A stretch of 64,000 nt of DNA from Trogon surrucura (lineage: Eukaryota; Chordata; Aves; Trogoniformes; Trogonidae), in NCBI GenBank assembly GCA_020746105.1, contig CM036619.1:6168561-6232560 (forward strand). Direction: 5' to 3'. A model generated the notes under the pieces. It was not told the origin of the DNA, searched no databases, and saw nothing but the letters and a program-made list of their open reading frames with translations. The position numbers and the translations under genes were made by a program. Position 1 is the first letter of the stretch. Each line of letters opens with the position of its first letter. Shown in pieces: positions 1-9,934 of this stretch.

Positions 1-279
1 CAATGAAACATCTGTCCTGCTCTCACCTGATTTGTTAGAAATTACTTCATTATTTACATTTACACAGTATGCAACATTACTGAAAAATGCTTTCTAAATA
101 GTAAGATGTGTCTTTCCAGGAATGATCTATAGCAGTAGGATAAGGATGAATCATCCAAACTCACTGCTGTGTAGCTGAAAATTTGGGCTCTAAACAGAAA
201 GCAAGACTTGTAGTTAGTAGTTAGGGTCTTTTTTCCACCTCCTTGCAGTGTGATGCTAAATTCACTCTCTATTTCTCAG

Positions 280-315
280 GGAGAACCAGGAGAGAAAGGT
301 GCTCCTGGAAAAGAG
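280..315 (+). CDS. COL22A1: COL22A1 exon, Gly-X-Y (36 bp)
   Basis: Acceptor ctatttctcag and donor gtaagt flank a 36-bp phase-0 exon reading [12 protein letters not shown]. This is four perfect collagen triplets. The length is a multiple of 9, as is usual for collagen triple-helix exons. Confidence 0.85.
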
Positions 316-3300
316 GTAAGTTAAATTCCCAGTTGTTTCAAAGCAGGGCTGGTGTCATGGGAAAAAGCCACCAGGGATGCTAGCTGAATTGCAACAAATT
401 GATGGTTTTTTTCCTTGAATTGTTGATATATGAGAGCCAACGGAGACCTCTCAGGAATCTGTGGGACTGACAGGGAGATAAATTTACCTCAGGTCACAGG
501 AATGGTTGCAAAGGCACGTGTTTTATTATTTACTGTTATTATGAATAGCTCTTTAATGCTCTTCCTTATTTTGTTGCAGGGTGCACCAGGGAAACCGGGT
601 GAAACTGGCTCCAAAGGAGAGAGGGTAGGTTAGAGAGTAGTATTAGTTATTTCATTACGTCAAAATAAAAAGAGCTATTTTGAGTTAGGGACCGGGGCAA
701 GGGGTCATTCAAGAGCGAAGCGTTGCCTGTAGAGATCTGCCGTGCTCCGCGCCCTGCCAGCCCTCTCTTTAATCACTCTCCGTCAGTAGCAATTTGTGGA
801 TCGTTTGTAACGCACCAGATGTTGTGTTCAGTAACTTTGCCAGCTCAGCCGTTCCAGTTTCGCTGTGCTTGGAAATCAGAAGTTTGCCTCGTTGTTTTGT
901 GATGGTAAGGTCATTTCTTTTTCACTCAGGGAGAGCCTGGCATCAAAGGCGAAAAAGGCCCTCGAGGAGAAAAAGGCCCTCCAGGTGATCCTGGGATGCC
1001 TGGTCATAAAGGCCACCCAGGGCTGATGGGTCCCCATGGGCCCCCAGGAGACACTGGGCAAGTTGGACCCCCCGGTCCTCCAGGACAACCAGGATTTCCA
1101 GGACCAAGGGTAAGGTTACCAGAGAAGGGCTTTGTACGGTAATTTTACTGCCACAACGTGTGATCAGAAAAGTATCTAAGATTGTGGTGGGGCTGATGGA
1201 ACCTGGAGCAAGTACATGTTCCAGTGGAGGAGGCGTTAATTTTAGCTCTTGACACATAAGAAGTGGAGCTATAGCGTATCTCAGGGAGGTGTTGTGGAGG
1301 TGTGGGACTGTGTGGCCAGCAGGAGCAGGGATGTCATTCTGCCCCTGTGCTCGAGCCCTGCAAGAAAGACATTGAGGGGCTGGAGCGGGTCCAGAGGAGA
1401 GCAACGAGGCTGGGGAAGGGACTGGAGGGAAAGTCCTGTGAGGAGAGGCTGAGGGAGCTGGAGGGGTTCAGCCTGGGGAAGAGGAGACTCGGGGGGGACC
1501 TTCTCACTCTCTACAGCTGCCCAAAAGGGAGGGTGCAGTCAGGTGGGGGTCGGGCTCTTCTCCCGGGCACCCAGTGACAGGACGAGAGGGCCCGGCCTGA
1601 AACTGCATCAGGGGAGGTTCAGGTTGGATCTCAGGCAGCCCTTCCTCACGGAGAGGGTGCTCAGGCACTGGGATGCTCTGCCCAGGGCAGGGGGGAGTCC
1701 CCGTCCCTGGAGGGGTTTAAGGAGAGGCTGGATGTGGCACTTAGTGCCCTGGTCTGGCCCATGTTGTGGTGTTGGGTCACTGGCTGGACTCGATGATCTC
1801 AGAGGGCTTTTCCAGCCTCAACAATTCTGTGATTCTGTGAACTTCAGGAGAGCTGAGCAATCCAGACCTGTATCCAGGGTGGCTAGTCTCTGACACCTTT
1901 TACCCTTTAAAAAGCCAGATCAGGTCATGTATGACCATGGGCCTAGAATCTGAAAAACCTTCTTTCGTATAAGGGTGGTGAAGCAGAGCTTTTCATACAG
2001 AGGTCTTTACGCCTTCGTCTGCTGCTGGTTGTTATGAGAGACAAAATGCTGAGCCGTGGAAAGGTCACTGCTCTATTCCTGGAAATCCTGGAGTCAGCTC
2101 ATCAGAATTCATGAAATCCTATTTTTGTTTAATTTTTTTTTTCTAAGGGGAAACAGTCTCTCTACTCAGAATGCCTGAGAGTAATGTAGGTACAAGAATG
2201 AGAAAAACTACCAACTAGTGAAGCCGCTATGCCCCTCCTGAGGATGAATTTGAGATTACCTCAAAAGGGAATAAACAGTGAAATAATCTCTGATGTAAAA
2301 GCTGGGTGAATTTTAGACAAAGCATTTCTTTGTGCGTCTCAGCAACACCGAGATTTGATGAAATCCAGGGCTGGTTATGGAGACTTAATGCAACTAATAG
2401 GGTTAAAACTTGAAAAGATAATTTGTAAGCCTTCAGATTATGTTCCACAATCATGTTTACTGACTGTGATATTCACTAAGAGCCGTCACAAAGGCTTAGT
2501 CCTTAATGACAAAATCGTTTCTTTTGTTACCAGTGAACACATATTTTTCTCGTGCAAAATTTATCTTGGGAGGAAGGAAGCAAATAGACTGACTCTATAC
2601 TTATCAGCAACATTATTGGTTAAAATTGAAGTGTCTCTTACTTATTTAATAAAATCCACATTTCTTAATGGAGAGTAACTTCTGATTAAGAAGACGTCAG
2701 GAGATTTTTATAAACAGAGGACACAGACCGTGTCCTTGTACGTTAAAAGGATAGATCTGAGTGAAAGGCAGCACTTCGGTGCAAGTAGCTCATACACGAA
2801 AGAATGCAGTCTTTAGGTTGATCAGAAATTTATTCAAAACTGGAAGAAATTCACAGAATAATTTTAGCAAAAAAACAAAAATGTCTTTCAAGTGAAACAT
2901 CTCACTTTATGATTTATGAAGGAAAACATTTGATCTTGCCATTCAAAATTGATTATTTTTTTTAACATAGCTACATTTTTGAGTTTATGCAAAGACAAGA
3001 TTCTGGTTACCCTAAAACACCTTTTTTATTTTTGTGGAAAGCCACAACCTAAAAAAATTCTCCTTCCACCTACCAAAAATGCTTTCACCATTTTTTCAGT
3101 TGCATCATCCAGAGATGTTGTTCACCTCGCTTTGACTTTTGACAGCTACTGTAGCTGTTAAACGACAGCAAAAAGAGCACAAAGCTGAGAGAGCGAGTCA
3201 AAGATGCTGTCCCTTAGTGGTTGGGTAAGGAACCAAGGCCAGGCAGCCACATCCCCTGTCTCCCTTCAGCAGCCTGGAACCAGGCAAAACCGTGTGCTCT

Positions 3301-6300
3301 TTGGAAGAATGGGCATCATGTGCAGTAAACTGGCTTCTGTTCCGTGAGACAAGGGCTGCTGGCAGGTGGGACATCCAGTACGAGTCTTTATAGCAGGTCT
3401 AGACACCCGCCTTAACTACCCCAGGGGCACACATGCTTCTCTCTGCAAGGAGACTTGCAGTCATAAAATCATAGAATGTTTTGGGTTGGAAGGAGCATTT
3501 ACAGGTTATCTGGTCCAACCTTCCTGCAGTGAGCAGGGACATCTTTAAGGGGAACAGGTTGTTCAGAGCCCCGTCAAGCCTGAGCTTGAGTATTTCCAGG
3601 GATGGGGCATCTACCCCTTCCCTGGGAAACACTGGTCCAGTGTTTCACCCCTCCTCATTGTATCATTTCTTCCTTATGTCTAGCCTAAATGTACCCTCTT
3701 CTGGTTTAAAACCGTTACCCCCTGTCCTGTCAACGCTGCGAAAGGGCATAGACTTGCCAGGAGGTTAAGAATTGTGACTGTTGGTAGCCCCTTTACATTC
3801 TTCTTTCCAGCAGTCCCTGCAGCCCTGTGTGTGCTGTGGGTGATGAAATGAAACCCACTGAAGCCTTTGTGGAGGGTTTAATTCTCACATCCCCTGGCTG
3901 TGATTATTATGTCGTGTTATTGCTGTGATTATTACTCCCTAGGGGGAACCCCCGTCTCTGGAGACTTTGAGAAGGCTCATCCAAGAGGAGTTAGCCAAAC
4001 AGCTGGATGGTAAGCAGTCAGCTCGGGGAAGCCAGAAGATATATCTGAGAGTATGAAAGATACTTCCTGTAGCTGTGCTGTCAGCTGAACCTCTCCTGCT
4101 CATGGAAGGCAATGTTGCCTGGAAGGAGGAATGTATAAAATGGAATGGGTTTAGCAAGCTTTACTGTTCCCCAAGCTTGGTGTTCCCAGCAGTAGCACAG
4201 GGGCTTTCTCCCTTCTGCAACCCATGGCCATTGCCTGTGCTAAGCACCTCGTAGCATTTTGCCACCAAAACAGCTTTGCTGCAGACTCCTTTCTGCAGAT
4301 GCCTGGGCTGAGACAGTAGAACAAGAGAAGATACCACTTCAGACAAGTTAATTTGGGGCCTTGGAAGAGACAATAATCAGAGTAGGACAAAAACTTGCTT
4401 TTGAGGTCCCAGCTGGAGGAGAAATGTTCCTGATTTCTGCTCATCAGTATGAGAAGAGGGGGTGGAGTGCATGGAGGCTGCTGCTTCTCTTAAAGTACGT
4501 GAATTGCAGACCACTGCTGACCCGGTCTGCAGTGAGACGCAGAGATGTAGTGCTGCTTCTGACGCAGCTCTTGGAGCAGCTGACACATAGTTGCACGCAT
4601 TTTCCTCTGTGATAAATTTCAGTGGAGTGATTTATTTGAAGGATTTTATTTACACACTCTCAGAGTTCAAGTTCGACACCAATCTAAAAGCATTCAAGAT
4701 TTTGGATCAATGAAGAGAAGATAGAAAACCCTTCTCTCTCTATCCTGTAGGATGTTTTTCTGATGCTGAGTATGACTTAAGAGCTCTCTAAGCCGTTCAG
4801 GGTCTTAATATGGAAGTGGCAAGCAATGTGCCTGCTTGGAAATTGGAGAATATGCTGACGCAGGGAGCTGCCTTAGTTACAGTTTCTGACTTCAGAGCAA
4901 GAGATTGGTACATCAGCTTTAACTCCACATGTGTAACAGCCCAGAACAAGAAAAGTAAGATTTCTGCCTCCGGAGCAGCCATTTGGCATCTTGCTCTGTG
5001 TAGCAGAAGTGGTGGAAATAGGATCTTCTATTCAGAGCAGCAATGATTCCAGTTTGGCAGAAATCCACAGCTGAAGGAAGGGACATTTCAGATCCTTGGT
5101 GGACAAGGAGCAGAGAGGGAGAGAAGTGTGAGATTTAGGAGATGTTTAAAGCTACCGAGAAATGAACTTTAAATAATGTAGAGGCAGTCAGGGAGGCACC
5201 ATCATGGCTTATGGGGGAGGATTGTGTAGGGACAGCAAGCGGATGGCTCTGAAATATTGATCTGTGACAATACTTGGACTTTTCTGGGCCACTGATTCTG
5301 GCTCTCCATCTCTTGGAGCACCAGCCTTCTAGACTAACAAACTCATTTCCCTCTCCACAGCAAAGTTAGCCTATCTCCTGGCTCAGATGCAGCCTGCACA
5401 TGTAAAAGCATCCCATGGCAGACCAGGACCTCCTGGTCCCCCTGGGAAGGAAGGACTTCCAGGAAGAACTGGCCCTCCAGGAGAGCCTGGCCGGCCTGGA
5501 GAGACTGGATCTGAAGGGCCACCTGGACCAATGGGTCCCAAAGGTGAGTGAAACTTAGTGTGTTTGGGCAGTCCGATAAAGGGATGTGTTCACCAAACTT
5601 TGGCATCCACCTCTCCTGTTAGTAACATCTAAGTGGTCCTCAAAATGCACGTGTTAAAAGCAGCCTCAGTCTGTTGAAGCAGAGGTGGTGAATGTGACCA
5701 GCAATTGCCAGTGTGTTCCACCTATGGCCCTAATTGGAGCATCACAAGTCGTCATTCCCATTTAACATCCCATCTTAGAGGATTGGCCACAACTGGGAGC
5801 TATTTTTAGCAAATACATTGGCTTCAGTATGGATGGAAGATCTGTGGTAGTATTCTTTAATTCCATAGATAATGCTCATCAGTTTGCTGCTTTTCTTTCC
5901 CTCTCTACAGGAGACAGAGGAGCAAAGGGTGAGAAAGGCGACACTGGCATTGGCCAACGAGGGGAAATAGGTCCTCCAGGAATTCCAGGTGTGTTTATTC
6001 AGAACACCCTACAAAACATATCACTCAGAACCACCACAAGGACACAGGTCTCTGCCATTTTAGATAGACTATCATGATAACATAAATACAGCGTACACCA
6101 TTTCTTTAGAAAGTGGCCCAAAGGGAAGAAATATATCACTGGCATCATATCCGGCCACCTTAGTTTCTTCATACTGATTGACAGGTATAATTATCCATCT
6201 CAGTAACAGCTAGGTTAACGGACCTTTAGGACAAATCCAAAGTAAAACTTTAACTACTAGATACACTGTTGAGTGTCCTACCTGCCCTTGCCAGAATCAT

Positions 6301-7114
6301 ATTGTGACCCACACCGAACCCAGAGATCCAGGCAGCTTCAGATGTCGTGAAAGATCGTATCCAATACCAATACCTCAGGCACACACCTCGTGATTTAGCT
6401 TTGCTGACAAATACATTTTGCTTCCAATTTGAAATTAGGAACCATTGATCAGTTTTGCCTTCACCCTGCTTTGTTGGGGAGGAAGCTATGGGAAGCTCTC
6501 ACAACTCGGTGGTCTGCATTTGGCATACTGGCCCTGCGTCGCCTTAAAATAACAATGGACCCACTGTGCTTCACACAAATGAGTTCTCTCACAAACCTGA
6601 CTCTTGCTTCAAGCTTTCCCATTCTCATCCCCTCTCTATGAGGACTATATGTCATGAGTTGGCTTGCGCAGCTGCACTTCAAAGTGGTGGTAGAGGAAGA
6701 GCAGCCAGAGCAGAGCTGTGCAGCCCAGGGATGCCATAGGGACTGGAAATCTTTCTCTCTGAGGAGACGCACTTGTCACATCCTTGTAGATACATGCTAG
6801 CCAGACCCCAACTCTGTGGAAGCTGGTGTCTGCATCTCAGTTTGGCAGCATCTCCTGTGACGTTGTGCTGCTGAGTACTGCACCCTGGGCGTATCGCTCA
6901 CCAAGGGCATCTTGTTTTTATTTTAGGCCTCCCAGGGGAGCCTGGCTATGCCAAAGATGGGATGCCAGGACCACCCGGCCCTCAAGGTGAAACTGGTGTC
7001 CCTGGTCTCATGGGTCCACAGGGACCTCCAGGAGCCAACGGACAGTGTGACCCCACTCAGTGCGCTTACTACGCAAGCCTGGCTGCCAGACCCGCCAACG
7101 TCAAAGGGCCTTAG
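280..7114 (+). CDS. COL22A1: Collagen alpha-1(XXII) chain, C-terminal part (7 coding exons, 5' end outside window)
   Basis: This is the 3' end of a fibril-associated (FACIT) collagen gene. Coding exons are 280-315, 580-624, 930-1109, 3943-4009, 5361-5543, 5911-5988 and 6927-7114. All have AG/GT borders and matching phases and join without a stop. The order is Gly-X-Y repeats of COL2, an NC2 linker with the helical stretch [19 protein letters not shown], then COL1. COL1 has two triplet imperfections (around GIGQRG and GYAKDG) and ends in GQCDPTQC, the two-cysteine motif FACITs carry at the COL1-NC1 junction for interchain disulfides. A 16-residue NC1 tail follows, ending VKGP before the stop. 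The NC2 wording and the C-terminal tail match what I recall of COL22A1 rather than COL12A1, COL14A1 or COL21A1. In the known family the product is a secreted matrix protein of tissue junctions such as the myotendinous junction. The symbol rests on memory of the family, not on a search. Confidence 0.88.
580..624 (+). CDS. COL22A1: COL22A1 exon, Gly-X-Y (45 bp)
   Basis: Acceptor ttttgttgcag and donor gtaggt flank a 45-bp phase-0 exon reading [15 protein letters not shown], five perfect triplets. The 45-bp size is a classic collagen exon unit. Confidence 0.87.
930..1109 (+). CDS. COL22A1: COL22A1 exon, Gly-X-Y (180 bp)
   Basis: A phase-0 exon of 180 bp encodes 60 residues, twenty uninterrupted Gly-X-Y triplets beginning [16 protein letters not shown] and ending GFPGPR. 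The acceptor is tttttcactcag and the donor gtaagg. It is the last triple-helical exon before the NC2 linker. At 180 bp it is unusually long beside its 36- and 45-bp neighbours but is still a multiple of 9 (4 x 45). Confidence 0.88.
1305..1845 (+). mobile_element. CR1 LINE 3' fragment
   Basis: This is a 5'-truncated CR1 in sense orientation inside a COL22A1 intron. It shows the typical order for the end of ORF2: ctggagcgggtccagaggag, gaggctgagggagctgg, ttcagcctggggaagagga, ggatgatctc-like wording and a terminal attctgtgattctgtga. The GC-rich, diverged copy breaks the reading frame in several places. Confidence 0.9.
3460..3750 (-). mobile_element. CR1 LINE 3' fragment
   Basis: Antisense CR1 in the COL22A1 intron upstream of the NC2 exon. 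It starts at the 3' terminus (tcataaaatcatagaatg), followed by ttgggttggaaggagc, tctggtccaacc and gagcagggacatcttt. It ends near the region corresponding to the ORF2 stop. Confidence 0.85.
3943..4009 (+). CDS. COL22A1: COL22A1 exon, NC2 linker start (67 bp)
   Basis: This exon starts in phase 0 after ttactccctag and ends after one base of a codon (donor gtaagc). It reads [20 protein letters not shown] and then LD. It leaves the Gly-X-Y pattern and begins an amphipathic helical segment that fits the NC2 trimer-registering region between COL2 and COL1. Confidence 0.85.
5361..5543 (+). CDS. COL22A1: COL22A1 exon, NC2 end and COL1 start (183 bp)
   Basis: The exon enters and leaves with one base carried over (acceptor ctctccacag, donor gtgagt). 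It completes the NC2 helix ([18 protein letters not shown]) and then resumes Gly-X-Y repeats with [19 protein letters not shown]. This marks the N-terminal border of COL1. Confidence 0.88.
5911..5988 (+). CDS. COL22A1: COL22A1 exon, COL1 with imperfection (78 bp)
   Basis: A phase-1 exon at both ends, with acceptor ccctctctacag and donor gtgtgt. It encodes [19 protein letters not shown] and on to PGIP. The G-I-G step breaks the triplet register once. Such imperfections are a conserved feature of FACIT COL1 domains and should not be read as a frameshift. Confidence 0.85.
6927..7114 (+). CDS. COL22A1: COL22A1 terminal coding exon, COL1 end and NC1 (188 bp to stop)
   Basis: The acceptor is gtttttattttag. 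The exon starts by completing a Gly codon, contains the second COL1 imperfection ([12 protein letters not shown]), and ends the helix at [14 protein letters not shown]. The two cysteines four residues apart are the FACIT COL1-NC1 signature. The chain then runs [16 protein letters not shown] to a TAG stop at 7112-7114. Confidence 0.9.
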
Positions 7115-7247
7115 CTTGCACGGAGTATCCCCAGACTCATTTTTAAAACTTGAATTCGTCACGCCTGCCCAGAGCTCTCAGATGTCTTCAGCCATGTTTC
7201 TTTTGTGGGAGGCCTTTTAAAGCCAACAAATGCTGCCGGTCGGTCAG

Positions 7248-7292
7248 ATTATTTTTATGAATTATAATTATTATTATTATAATTATTATTAT
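7248..7292 (+). repeat. AT-rich (ATT)n microsatellite
   Basis: A run of ATT/TTA/AAT trinucleotides of about 45 bp, slightly interrupted, lying in the presumed COL22A1 3' UTR. Confidence 0.75.
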
Positions 7293-8763
7293 CTTTGATG
7301 TGATATGTGAATTTGTTTTTGTTTTCTCTAACATCAGGGCATATTAAAACATTAAAAAATAAGTAGTTTTTTCCTGTTTTGGAGAGCATACAATATCAAT
7401 GCATTGTGTAGCTGTTTATGCAAAATCATTCCGATGCCAAATTTTTTGTCTGTTTTCTGGTTATTTTTTTTCCAAAGCTTTACCCCTCTCCCTTTAAACT
7501 GATACCAAATCCTGCAGCCCGGGGCATTAACTGTGAGACACAGGCTGATCACAGGATTATTGGTGCCATGTGCCATCACAATGGAGGGCAGGAAGGTAAA
7601 GCCATGCCAAAGCTGGAAAAGAGGCCTCCAGTACATTCAACTCACAGTGGACAGAGAGGTACAAACAGCCAAATGTGTGTTTCGCAGAAGATCTCTCTGA
7701 AATTTAACCATCTTCTGCCCATAAGTGGATCCTTATCCTATAGGAGCTACTTTTTATGGGAATGTGTGGGATCTTACAGTAAGGCCTGAAGAGACCGCAG
7801 AGATGTTCTAAACCTCACTGCTCCCTGTGCAAGAGCTTTAGTACTCAGAGGGTTTGGTTCTACCAGATGAAGCTAATCTTTCTTCTGTCAGGGAGCTGCC
7901 TCTGCAAAAAGCATCAGTGCTGTCCTCTGTCAGCTCAGGGATGCCAAATCCCCTGTTCATGGTCAGGGCACACACAGCTCCCTACCACTGCTTCACCCAA
8001 AAATAAGCCAGAACCGCACAGAAAGTCCTCTGGTATCTCAGGAAACCAAGTGTGACCCAACGTCACCATTTTGGATGATCTACCATAACAATAACCTGGC
8101 AAGATCATGTTTTAGAAGGTAGGTGAGAAGTTGCTGGCTGGTCGAAAAGGAGGTTGATCTCTGATGAAAGGATCAGAGCAGAGAGGTGTTCAGAAAGCTG
8201 GAGGAAATTCTGTTTGAGGGTGAAAGCAAAATGTCAGGCACTGGCCCTTTTTCCCTATCAGCTAATTGCCAAAATCAACCTGAGAATGCAAAGAGAAAGT
8301 GAAGAGGGGATGGAGTTGGAAAAGACCTTCGCAATAGGTTCCAGCAAAGCAGCTGCATTTTCAAAACTCTACTGCACAAAGCAGTTTGTCGTGAGAGATC
8401 GGAGTAATGAACCTGACACAGGCACTAAGTGCTGAACGTGTTCAGAAATCTCATCAGGGCTTTTGGAGCCAGAAAAGAGGCACCCTGCCCTCTGGCACGT
8501 TTACCAGATGGCTTGGTCTTTCCAGGCTGACTAAGCCAAGCAGAAGTCACAGCTGTCTATAACCACCCCAGAATGAGAGCCCAAACCTAAAGTCCAGAGA
8601 TAACCATTTGCCAGCCTTGGAGTCCTTTTCTTCTCCAGTAGCACATAAAATTTGCCTCTGTTTTACTGAAAAGTTAAATTAAATAACATGTTCACATGTT
8701 GGAGTTAAACAAAGTCTTTACTGTGTAGCTCTCAGTGGTGCTATTTTTGCTATTTCCTATGCA

Positions 8764-8769
8764 AATAAA
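8764..8769 (+). terminator. Candidate polyadenylation signal AATAAA for COL22A1
   Basis: A canonical AATAAA hexamer followed about 25 bases later by a T/GT-rich stretch. It is the first canonical hexamer with good downstream context after the COL22A1 stop. The ATTAAA variants at 7343 and 7351 could give a shorter transcript. Confidence 0.4.
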
Positions 8770-8805
8770 CTCTTTGATTTGATTCTACCGTGTTTCTTGC
8801 TGTGG

Positions 8806-9311
8806 AAAGGCCACTCAAAGAGAAAATAAGAAGTGAAAAGCTTAGTGCTTTCAAGTAGCTCTCAGTGCTATATCTGTCACTGTACTGCATGGTAGGTCAG
8901 CATGCTGTATTTCAGTATTAAGCAAGAATGTTGTTGACGTTATTTACCAGCACTGTTTTGCCTAGTCCAGGCTGAGTGAGCTTTCATCCCTCTAGTGGTG
9001 AGGCAGCTTAGGGTTCCTACTCAAGAGATACCTGCCAACATGACATGAGACACCCTTTTGAGTAAATGTGATGGCAATGAGAAGGTTTTATGAAGGTCAG
9101 ACATGTTAACTGGGCCATGATAATGTGACATTTAATTCCTGTCATGACAGTGGCTCCTCAGCCTCTGTAGGTTGTCTCTTATCGTGTGTGACGGCATGTG
9201 CCACGCGTGACCTAGGCTTCAACACATTAACATGTTCCAGTGCACCATGCAAAGGGCAGGTAACATAATGATATTCTGTTGAACAAATTACAGGGTCTTT
9301 TACCCCCGTGA
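8806..9311. other. Intergenic, no gene seen
   Basis: Unique-looking sequence between the presumed COL22A1 3' end and a CR1 fragment. No convincing exon or repeat was seen. Confidence 0.5.
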
Positions 9312-9380
9312 GATCACAGAACCTTAGAATATTTTGAGTTAGAAGGCACCTTTAAAGGTCATCTAGTCCAACGCCCAAAG
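9312..9380 (-). mobile_element. Short CR1 LINE 3' fragment
   Basis: Only the 3' terminal ~70 bp remain: cagaaccttagaatattttg, then ggcacctttaaaggtcatct and agtccaacgcccaa. Confidence 0.7.
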
Positions 9381-9731
9381 GGTGAGATGGTGCAAATGAA
9401 GAAGATCTTGGGGTGTGGTTTTTTGGATAACCTTTTCATTTGAATGTCTGTTGGAGACATTGCCAAGAATCTGCATTAGGAACATGAGGGACACAACTGT
9501 ATCTTTAATAGCAGTTACAAGATCTGCAGGAGTGAGGCACAGACTATGGCTCCGCAACTTCTCCACCCGGAAAAGGGGAGAGATGCAGCCTAAATCCCTT
9601 TGCTCCAGCATATTCCTGAGCATATGGTTGTCTGCTCAGTCTGTTCCTTAAGACACCCCACACTGTTTCTGTGCCCTGAATTCAGTGGGTGCCATTTCCC
9701 TTCTTTTTCTTAAATCCCGTTTTCTCTCCAG

Positions 9732-9934
9732 CCAGTTAAACGGCATTTGCCAAGCATCATCTGTCTCGAGTGAGAGGAGTGCGAGACACATGCTGCAGAC
9801 CCAGATCGAGACCTGTGTTTACAGCCACCCAGTTTCTAGGGGTACAGTCATCAAAAGGGTGCCTTCTATAGCTGCCACCTCCTACAGAAGCAAGCCCTTT
9901 GTCAATGTGCGGAAAAAGTCATCTGCAATAAAAA
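9732..9934 (+). CDS. Possible additional upstream exon of the LRR gene (203 bp)
   Basis: A long pyrimidine tract ending tttctctccag and a donor aaaa|gtaaga enclose 203 bp open in one frame. The reading includes RHMLQTQIETCVYSH and SKPFVNVRKKSSAIK. The exon ends with one base of a codon. An exon 12538-12665 would accept that phase and stay open. No domain is recognisable, and the start exon that would feed its 5' side has not been found. Confidence 0.25.

Larger units (their letters stand above)
7115..8805 (+). other. COL22A1: Probable COL22A1 3' UTR
   Basis: This is the non-coding stretch following the collagen stop. Possible polyadenylation signals are ATTAAA at 7343 and 7351 and a canonical AATAAA at 8764-8769. 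The last is followed by a GT-rich element (tgtttcttgctgtgg) near 8790, which makes it the best distal end. The short open frames inside (for example near 7418-7789 and 8154-8435) show no recognisable domain. The true end depends on which signal is used, so the right boundary is inferred. Confidence 0.5.

Noticed and set aside
943-1404. 153-codon minus-strand frame opposite a collagen exon
   Set aside because: The antisense of Gly-Pro-rich codons is naturally stop-poor. The sense strand is a well-supported COL22A1 exon.
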